Shown here: positions 29,729 through 36,359 of the stretch, in pieces | How the letters are laid out: each line of letters opens with the position of its first letter | Numbering within the stretch: the first letter of the stretch is position 1 | Source: an uncultured Pelagibacteraceae bacterium | GTDB taxonomy: Bacteria; Pseudomonadota; Alphaproteobacteria; Pelagibacterales; Pelagibacteraceae | Assembly: GCA_902568855.1 (NCBI GenBank) | Contig: CACFSB010000001.1 | Coordinates: 1-36,359, forward strand | Length of the DNA: 36,359 bases | Direction of reading: 5' to 3' | Made by a program: the position numbers and the translations under genes | The notes under the pieces: model-generated | What the model saw: the letters and a program-made list of their open reading frames with translations, nothing else | The model's database searches: none | Told to the model about the DNA's origin: nothing

Positions 29729-30624
29729 TGCATTTTGTTGAAAAAGAACCAATACAAAAAAGAAAAGATTTTACAGATAAATTAAAATCTAAAAAAATAT
29801 TAAGAGTTCCTGGTGCTTATAATCCTTTAACTGCAAAGTTAATTGAGGAGATTGGTTATGATGCAGTTTATGTTTCAGGAGGTGTTATGGCAAATGATCT
29901 TGGATTCCCAGATATTGGATTAACTACACTGCAAGATGTTAGTACGCGGTCGTACTTAATTTCTAGAGTTACAAATCTTCCTACAATTGTAGATATAGAT
30001 ACAGGATTTAGATCATGTAAAGAAACTATAGAAACTTTTGAAGAGTTTGGAATTACTGGAGTTCATATAGAAGATCAAATTGAGAGAAAAAGATGTGGAC
30101 ACCTAGATAATAAAGAATTGATATCTACAGATGCAATGGTGAAAAAAATTAAAGAATGTGTGTCTGCAAAAAAAGATGAGAATTTTAAGATCATTGCGAG
30201 GTCTGATGCAAAAAGTGTAGAGGGTATAGATAAAATGATCGAAAGATGTAAAGCTTATATTGATGCTGGAGCAGAAATTGTTTTTCCTGAAGCACTTCAT
30301 GATGAAAAAGATTTTGAAAAAGTTAGAGGAGAGCTATCGTGTTATTTATTAGCTAACATGACTGAATTTGGTAAAACTAAATTATTAAATTACAAACAAT
30401 TAGAAGAACTTGGTTACAACATCGTTATTTATCCTGTTACAACTCAAAGATTAGCAATGAAAAATGTTGAGGATGGTCTAAGAGACATTTATACAAATGG
30501 ACACCAAAACAACATTATTGATAAAATGCAAACCAGAAAACGATTATATGATCTTGTAGATTATGAAAAATATAATAGTTTGGACGAAAAAATTTATAAC
30601 TTTAACACTGAAGGTCATGAATAA
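29728..30624 (+). CDS. prpB: 2-methylisocitrate lyase
   Basis: VPGAYNPLTAKLIEEIGYDAVYVSGGVMAN, PTIVDIDTGFR, GVHIEDQIERKRCGHL. Confidence 0.94.
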   Translation: MHFVEKEPIQKRKDFTDKLKSKKILRVPGAYNPLTAKLIEEIGYDAVYVSGGVMANDLGFPDIGLTTLQDVSTRSYLISRVTNLPTIVDIDTGFRSCKETIETFEEFGITGVHIEDQIERKRCGHLDNKELISTDAMVKKIKECVSAKKDENFKIIARSDAKSVEGIDKMIERCKAYIDAGAEIVFPEALHDEKDFEKVRGELSCYLLANMTEFGKTKLLNYKQLEELGYNIVIYPVTTQRLAMKNVEDGLRDIYTNGHQNNIIDKMQTRKRLYDLVDYEKYNSLDEKIYNFNTEGHE

Positions 30625-31748
30625 TGAGTGATGAGATAAAAAAAGGTTTATTAGGAATTGTTGTAGACGAAACTGAAGTCTCAAAAGTAATGCCTGAAAT
30701 AAACTCTCTTACTTATAGAGGCTATGCTGCTCAAGATCTTTGTGAATATTGTAGATTTGAAGAAGTTGCTTATCTGATTTTAAACAAGGACTTACCTAAT
30801 ACTATCCAGCTTAGAAAATTTGAAAAGGAAGAGAAAAATAATAGAGAATTATCAAAAGATTTATATTCAATTATAAAAAAAATGCCTAAAAAATCCCATC
30901 CTATGGATGTGGCCAGAACTGCCGTAAGTATTATGGGTTTAGAAGATAAAGAAACAACTGACTCCTCTCCTGAGGCAAATATGAGAAAAGCAATAAGAAT
31001 CCTTGCAAAAACCCCTACTGCATTAGCTGCCTTCTATAGAATTAGAAAAGGTAAAACAATTATCAAACCCAAAAAAAATTTAAATATGGCAGAAAACTTT
31101 TTTTATATGTGTTTTGGAAAAGTACCTCAAAAAGAAATAGTGAAAGCTTTTGATGTGTCTTTAATATTATATGCGGAGCATAGCTTTAACGTTTCAACTT
31201 TTACTGCAAGAACTATTACCAGCAGTTTGTCTGATATTCACGGAGCAATTACTGGAGCAATAGCAAGTTTAAAAGGTCCATTACATGGAGGAGCTAATGA
31301 AGAAGTAATGCATATGATGAACAAAATTAAGGACCCTAAAAAAGCTCTTAAATGGATAAATAATGCATTAGATAACAAAGAAGTTGTTATGGGTTTTGGC
31401 CATAGAGTTTACAAAAGTGGAGACTCAAGAGTTCCTACAATGAGAAAATATTTTGCCAAGGTAGCAAAAATTAAAAAAGATAAAAAATTTGAAAAAATTT
31501 ATGACATTGTTGAAAAAGTAATGATTGAAAGAAAAAACATTCACCCAAATGTGGATTATCCTACTGGGCCGACTTATCACTTAATGGGATTTGATACAGA
31601 TTTCTTTACACCAATATTCGTTATTTCAAGAATAACTGGTTGGTCAGCACATATAATGGAGCAACATGCTGCAAATAAACTGATCAGACCACTTGCAAGT
31701 TACAAAGGTAACAAGCACAGAAAAGTTTTACAATTAAATCAAAGATAA
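30624..31748 (+). CDS. prpC: 2-methylcitrate synthase / citrate synthase family
   Basis: LTYRGYAAQDLCEY, LYAEHSFNVSTFTART, GPLHGGANEEVM, MGFGHRVYKSGDSR. Confidence 0.94.
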   Translation: MSDEIKKGLLGIVVDETEVSKVMPEINSLTYRGYAAQDLCEYCRFEEVAYLILNKDLPNTIQLRKFEKEEKNNRELSKDLYSIIKKMPKKSHPMDVARTAVSIMGLEDKETTDSSPEANMRKAIRILAKTPTALAAFYRIRKGKTIIKPKKNLNMAENFFYMCFGKVPQKEIVKAFDVSLILYAEHSFNVSTFTARTITSSLSDIHGAITGAIASLKGPLHGGANEEVMHMMNKIKDPKKALKWINNALDNKEVVMGFGHRVYKSGDSRVPTMRKYFAKVAKIKKDKKFEKIYDIVEKVMIERKNIHPNVDYPTGPTYHLMGFDTDFFTPIFVISRITGWSAHIMEQHAANKLIRPLASYKGNKHRKVLQLNQR

Positions 31749-32765
31749 TTAACTAAAAGCCTCGACCCAAGTTCCTTGTGTAGATGCTTTAGAATACTCA
31801 GTTGCACGACCTTCAAAGAAGTTCATGTGCTCAACTGCGTTTAACATTGTATCTAACCATCCAAGTGGATTTTTTTGCACGTCGTAAATTGGTTCCAAAC
31901 CTAGTTGAACTAATCTTCTGTTACCAATAAATCTAATATAATCTTTCACTTCTTTTGCAGTTAATCCTTCCATTGGACCCATTTCAAAAGCTAAATCTAT
32001 AAAGGCATCCTCATGTTCAATAATGGTTCTGCAAGCCTCATATAATTCTTTTTTCAATTTTGGTGTCCAGATTTCCGGATTCTCTTTAATGAATTCTTTA
32101 AAAATTCTAATCATAGAATTACAGTGAAGAGTTTCATCTCTTACAGACCAAGTAACTATTTGGCCCATTCCTTTCATCTTATTATGTCTTGGGAAATTTA
32201 AAAGGATCGCAAAACTTGCAAATAATTGTAGACCCTCAGTGAAAGCACTAAAGACTGCAACAGTTTTGGCAATGTCTTCTTTTGAATTAACATTAAATCC
32301 TTGCATGTAATCATATTTGTCTTTCATTTCTTTATATTTCATAAATGCAGAATATTCTGACTCTGGCATTCCAATAGTATCTAATAAATGAGAATAAGCA
32401 GCGACATGAACTGTTTCCATTGCAGCAAAAGCTGTCATCATCATTAAAACCTCAGTTGGTTTAAAAACAGTTGTGTAATGTCTTAAATAACAGTTATTAA
32501 CTTCAACATCAGCTTGAGTAAAAAATCTAAATATTTGAGTTAAAAGATTTTTTTCAGGTTGTGATAAATTTTTCTGCCAATCTCTAACATCATCACCAAG
32601 TGGTACCTCCTCAGGTAACCAATGAATTCTTTGTTGCGTTAACCAAGCGTCATAACACCAAGGGTATCTAAATGGTTTGTAAACTGGATTTTCTACTAAA
32701 AGACCCATCTTTTTGGGTTGGATAATTTCTTTTTTTTCTACTTTGATTTTCTCTGCTACTGACAT
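31749..32765 (-). CDS. nrdB: Class I ribonucleotide reductase small subunit
   Basis: Ferritin-like diiron motifs: AAMETVHVAAYSHLL, RDETLHCNSM, EHEDAFIDLA. ATG at 32765 with GAGGAG upstream. Confidence 0.93.
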   Translation of the reverse strand: MSVAEKIKVEKKEIIQPKKMGLLVENPVYKPFRYPWCYDAWLTQQRIHWLPEEVPLGDDVRDWQKNLSQPEKNLLTQIFRFFTQADVEVNNCYLRHYTTVFKPTEVLMMMTAFAAMETVHVAAYSHLLDTIGMPESEYSAFMKYKEMKDKYDYMQGFNVNSKEDIAKTVAVFSAFTEGLQLFASFAILLNFPRHNKMKGMGQIVTWSVRDETLHCNSMIRIFKEFIKENPEIWTPKLKKELYEACRTIIEHEDAFIDLAFEMGPMEGLTAKEVKDYIRFIGNRRLVQLGLEPIYDVQKNPLGWLDTMLNAVEHMNFFEGRATEYSKASTQGTWVEAFS

Positions 32766-34696
32766 GATAAACACTCCTCGTATTCTGGTTCTTCGTTAGT
32801 TTGTTGATTTTTAGATTTATATACATTAGCTGTAATATCAGTTGATTGAGCATTATTGATATTTTCAGCTCTTTGAATTGATTTTGATCTACAGTAATAA
32901 AGGCTTTTCAAACCTTTTTTCCATGCATCAAAATGAATTCTATGTAATTCTTTTTTGTGAACGTCTGCTGGTAAAAACAAATTGACTGATTGTGCTTGAG
33001 AAATAAATGGTGTTCTGTCACCACTTAGTTCAATAATCCATTTTTGATTTAATTCAAAAGCAGTTTTAAAAACATCTTTTTCTAAATCAGTTAAAAAATC
33101 TAGATGCGAAACTGAACCTTGATTAGTAGTTATTGTTGACCATGTTTCATCATCATTCTTACCATGACTTTCCAAAATTTCCTCAAGATATCTATTTCTT
33201 ACATTGAAAGATCCTGATAAAGTTTTGTGAGTATAACTGTTAGCTGCAATAGGCTCTACTCCTGGTGATGCACCTCCGCAGATTATTGAAATAGATGCAG
33301 TTGGTGCTATTGCGGTCTTATTTGAAAATCTCTCTTTGAAACCATATTCTGCAGCATCTGGACATGCACCTCTTTCCTCAGCTAAATCTTTTGAGGCTTG
33401 ATTTACCTTTTCATGAATATTTTTGAAAATCTTTTTATTCCATGACTTTGCCATAACAGACTCGAGTGGAATTCTTTTTTTCTGTAAGAAAGAATGGAAA
33501 CCCATCACTCCTAACCCAACACTTCTTTCTCTCTCAGCAGAGTATTTAGCATCTTTAAATTGCTCAGGTGCTTTGTTAATAAAATCAGATAAAACATTAT
33601 CTAAAAATCTCATTACATCTCCAATCATATCTGGATCATCTTTCCACTCATCATACTTTTCTAAATTTAATGAAGACAAACAACAAACAGCTGTTCTATC
33701 TCTTCCATCTTTATCGATACCAGTAGGTAAAGTTATTTCACTGCAAAGGTTTGAAGTTTTAACTGTAAGGTTTGCTAGCTTATGGTGTTGCGGTATTTGT
33801 CTATTAACAGTATCGATGTAAATAATGTAAGGTTCACCTGTTTCAATTCTCGCTGTTAATAATCTAATCCATAAATTTCTTGCAGATATAGTTTGTTGAA
33901 TAGTTCCGTCAGCAGGACTCTTTAATGCCCATTGTTCGTCATTTTCTACAGCTCGCATAAATGCATCTGAAACCAAAACACCATGGTGTAAATTTAATGC
34001 TTTCCTATTTGGATCACCACCAGTTGGTCTTCTCATTTCCATAAACTCTTCTATCTCAGGATGATCAATTGGAAGATAACATGCTGCAGATCCTCTTCTT
34101 AATGAACCCTGGCTGATTGCCATAGTTAATGAGTCCATAACTTTTATAAATGGAATAATACCAGAGGTTTTTCCAACTTTACCAATCTTCTCACCTATTG
34201 ATCTTAAATTTCCCCAATAACTTCCTATACCTCCACCTTTTGCAGCTAACCAAACATTTTCACTCCAAAGATCTAGAATGCCACCTAAGCTATCTGATGC
34301 TTCATTTAAAAAACATGAAATTGGTAATCCTCTTTTAGTTCCACCATTAGACAAAACAGGTGTAGCTGGCATGAACCAGAGGTTACTTATATAATTATAA
34401 ATTCTTTGCGCATGCAAATTATCGTCAGCATATGTGCTAGCTACTCTCGCAAATAAATCTTGAAAAGATTCATTGTGACCAAGGTATCTGTCTTTTAAGG
34501 TTGCTTTACCAAAATCAGTTAAGTTTATATCTTTTGATCGGTCAATTTTAATTATTATGCCCTTATCATTTTGAAATAACTCGGTTTCGTTATTTAAAGA
34601 GAATAAATCTGGTCTATTACTTTTTTGGACTTCATTGACCTTGGGGCTATATTCAGAGACAGCTTTCTTTAATGCCTGCGATAGTATTTTATTCAT
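32756..34696 (-). CDS. nrdA: Class I ribonucleotide reductase large subunit
   Basis: FMPATPVLSNGGT, SCFLNEASDSL, AAKGGGIGSYWG, NLCSEITLPT, C-terminal ECLSCQ redox tail. Confidence 0.95.
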   Translation of the reverse strand: MNKILSQALKKAVSEYSPKVNEVQKSNRPDLFSLNNETELFQNDKGIIIKIDRSKDINLTDFGKATLKDRYLGHNESFQDLFARVASTYADDNLHAQRIYNYISNLWFMPATPVLSNGGTKRGLPISCFLNEASDSLGGILDLWSENVWLAAKGGGIGSYWGNLRSIGEKIGKVGKTSGIIPFIKVMDSLTMAISQGSLRRGSAACYLPIDHPEIEEFMEMRRPTGGDPNRKALNLHHGVLVSDAFMRAVENDEQWALKSPADGTIQQTISARNLWIRLLTARIETGEPYIIYIDTVNRQIPQHHKLANLTVKTSNLCSEITLPTGIDKDGRDRTAVCCLSSLNLEKYDEWKDDPDMIGDVMRFLDNVLSDFINKAPEQFKDAKYSAERERSVGLGVMGFHSFLQKKRIPLESVMAKSWNKKIFKNIHEKVNQASKDLAEERGACPDAAEYGFKERFSNKTAIAPTASISIICGGASPGVEPIAANSYTHKTLSGSFNVRNRYLEEILESHGKNDDETWSTITTNQGSVSHLDFLTDLEKDVFKTAFELNQKWIIELSGDRTPFISQAQSVNLFLPADVHKKELHRIHFDAWKKGLKSLYYCRSKSIQRAENINNAQSTDITANVYKSKNQQTNEEPEYEECLSCQ

Positions 34697-34700
34697 TTTT

Positions 34701-34764
34701 TGTTAATATATCTTGTTAATATAGCGAAAACAACTATATGTTGTGTGCGCTTGGTGTTAATATA
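34701..34764. promoter_or_regulatory. nrdA upstream region with three exact TGTTAATATA copies and an acaac-N5-gttgt dyad
   Basis: tgttaatata at 34701-34710, 34714-34723 and 34755-34764; acaactatatgttgt at 34730-34744. Between divergent nrdA and the phosphohexomutase gene. Confidence 0.45.
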
Positions 34765-34854
34765 CTAAATATTATGTAAATCAACAGAACATTTATAGAA
34801 CAGTGAAAAAAAAATTCAACTATAAAAATGAAAAAAATGTAAGTAATTAACAGC

Positions 34855-36309
34855 ATGTCTCAGTCAATAAAAATAGACCCCTTCGGCTTTAGAGAATATG
34901 ACGCTAGATGGATTTACGAAAAAGACATTAATGAGCCAGGAATCACGAATCTTGGAAAAGGTCTAGGTACCCAAATTAAAGAGCATACTAAAAAAGAAAA
35001 CCCAAGAGTAATAGTTGGACATGATTACAGATCATACAGCGAAAAAATAAAGTCAGCTTTAAAAAAGGGTTTACTATCAACTGGATGTTTTATTGAAGAT
35101 GTTGGTTTATCTCTATCACCAATGGTTTATTTCGCACAATTTAATTTAAATGCCGATGCAGTTGCTATGGTAACAGCTAGTCATAATGAAAACGGTTGGA
35201 CGGGAGTAAAAATGGGAATCAAAAAAGGATTAACGCATGCACCTGAGGAAATGAAAGAATTAAAAGAAATTACCTTAAATGAAAATTTTACTGAAGGTAA
35301 CGGTAATGAAAAACAAATTAGAGATTTTGATAAAGTTTATAAAGAGGATTTAATAAGTAAAAATAAATTAAAAAAGAAAATAAAAGCAGTTGTTGCTTGT
35401 GGTAATGGTACAGCAGGGATTTTTGCCCCTGATATACTAAGAGGAATTGGGTGTGAAGTGGTAGAATTAGACTGTAATTTAGATTGGAATTTCCCAAAAT
35501 ATAATCCAAACCCTGAAGATTTAGAAATGCTTCATGCAATTATTAAATCAGTAAAAGAAAACAATGCTGATATAGGTTTTGGTTTTGATGGAGATGGTGA
35601 TCGTGTTGGTGTAATTGATAATGAGGGAAACGAAATTTTTTCTGATAAAATAGGCTTATTAATTGCTAGAAATTTATCGAATTCACATAAAAGTTCAAAG
35701 TTTATTGTAGATGTAAAATCTACCGGTCTTTATTCAACTGACGAAATTTTAAATAAAAATCAATGTGAAACTTTATATTGGAAGACAGGTCATTCTCATA
35801 TCAAAAGAAAAGTGCATAGTGAAAAAGCTTTAGCTGGATTTGAAAAAAGTGGACACTTTTTTTTCAATCAACCATTAGGTTACGGTTACGACGACGGAAT
35901 TAATTCAGCAATTCAAGTTTGTCACTTATTAAATAATCAAGATAAAAAAATGAGTGAAATAATTAAAGAACTTCCAACCACTTACCAATCACCAACAATG
36001 GCGCCTTTTTGTAAAGATGAGGAAAAATACAATGTAGTTGACCAAATGGTAAAGGAATTTAAAAAAATAAAAGACCAAAAAATTAAAATAGACAATCAAG
36101 AAATAAAAGAGATTATAACTGTTAATGGAGTAAGATTTTCTTTTGAAGATGGTTCTTGGGGTTTAATTAGAGCATCCTCTAATAAACCCTCATTAGTTGT
36201 AGTAACTGAAAGCCCTACTTCTGATGAAAGAAAATTAAATATTTTTAAATTCATTGATAAAACATTAATGAAAACTGGCAAGATTGGTGAGTACGATCAA
36301 AAAATTTAA
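34855..36309 (+). CDS. Phosphomannomutase/phosphoglucomutase (alpha-D-phosphohexomutase family)
   Basis: FGFREYDARWIY, MVTASHNENGWTGVKMG, GFDGDGDRVGVID, GFEKSGHFFF. Confidence 0.93.
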   Translation: MSQSIKIDPFGFREYDARWIYEKDINEPGITNLGKGLGTQIKEHTKKENPRVIVGHDYRSYSEKIKSALKKGLLSTGCFIEDVGLSLSPMVYFAQFNLNADAVAMVTASHNENGWTGVKMGIKKGLTHAPEEMKELKEITLNENFTEGNGNEKQIRDFDKVYKEDLISKNKLKKKIKAVVACGNGTAGIFAPDILRGIGCEVVELDCNLDWNFPKYNPNPEDLEMLHAIIKSVKENNADIGFGFDGDGDRVGVIDNEGNEIFSDKIGLLIARNLSNSHKSSKFIVDVKSTGLYSTDEILNKNQCETLYWKTGHSHIKRKVHSEKALAGFEKSGHFFFNQPLGYGYDDGINSAIQVCHLLNNQDKKMSEIIKELPTTYQSPTMAPFCKDEEKYNVVDQMVKEFKKIKDQKIKIDNQEIKEIITVNGVRFSFEDGSWGLIRASSNKPSLVVVTESPTSDERKLNIFKFIDKTLMKTGKIGEYDQKI

Positions 36310-36359
36310 TAAGGGAAAGATTCAACTAAAAAGTGTTCATAAAACTGTAAAGAATCATT

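Noticed and set aside
34701-34723. CtrA-type site (TTAA-N7-TTAA) upstream of nrdA
   Set aside because: The two TTAA are separated by 9 nt, not 7.
1-36359. CRISPR array, rRNA genes, intact tRNA genes, IS transposase
   Set aside because: No regularly spaced repeat array, rRNA segment, complete tRNA cloverleaf or transposase-like ORF seen by eye; automated scans were not possible.

Overview
AT-rich, densely packed bacterial chromosome segment. Overlapping ATGA/TAATG junctions, near-zero intergenic space and gene content (methylcitrate operon, glucosylglycerate genes, purSQL-bolA-grxD) suggest a streamlined marine alphaproteobacterium, most likely SAR11/Pelagibacterales; this is inferred, not searched. 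About 33 CDS are supportable. Most are housekeeping: purB-C-S-Q-L, bolA, grxD, rpsD, cimA, cysS, nadE, class II DAHP synthase, glmS, gph, prpDBC, nrdAB and a phosphohexomutase. The accessory material is at the left edge. Two exact 43-bp direct repeats, each the 5' half of a tRNA-Leu(UAA) on the minus strand, bracket an 838-bp segment. That segment carries one orphan 205-aa ORF with no family I recognise, plus 21-bp doublet repeats (10-mer, period 11) placed 56-60 bp inside each tRNA repeat. This resembles att core plus recombinase arm sites, i.e. a very small non-autonomous integrative element with no integrase of its own. Next to it is a 700-aa secreted protein with a propeller-like repeat passenger and an autotransporter-like barrel. 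Other points of interest: a gpgP-gpgS-GH13_18 glucosylglycerate synthesis/phosphorolysis operon, a secreted polysaccharide-lyase-like protein wedged between purQ and purL, a GlmU consisting only of the acetyltransferase half, a near-perfect tail-to-tail palindrome spanning two stop codons, and a repeat-rich nrdA upstream region.
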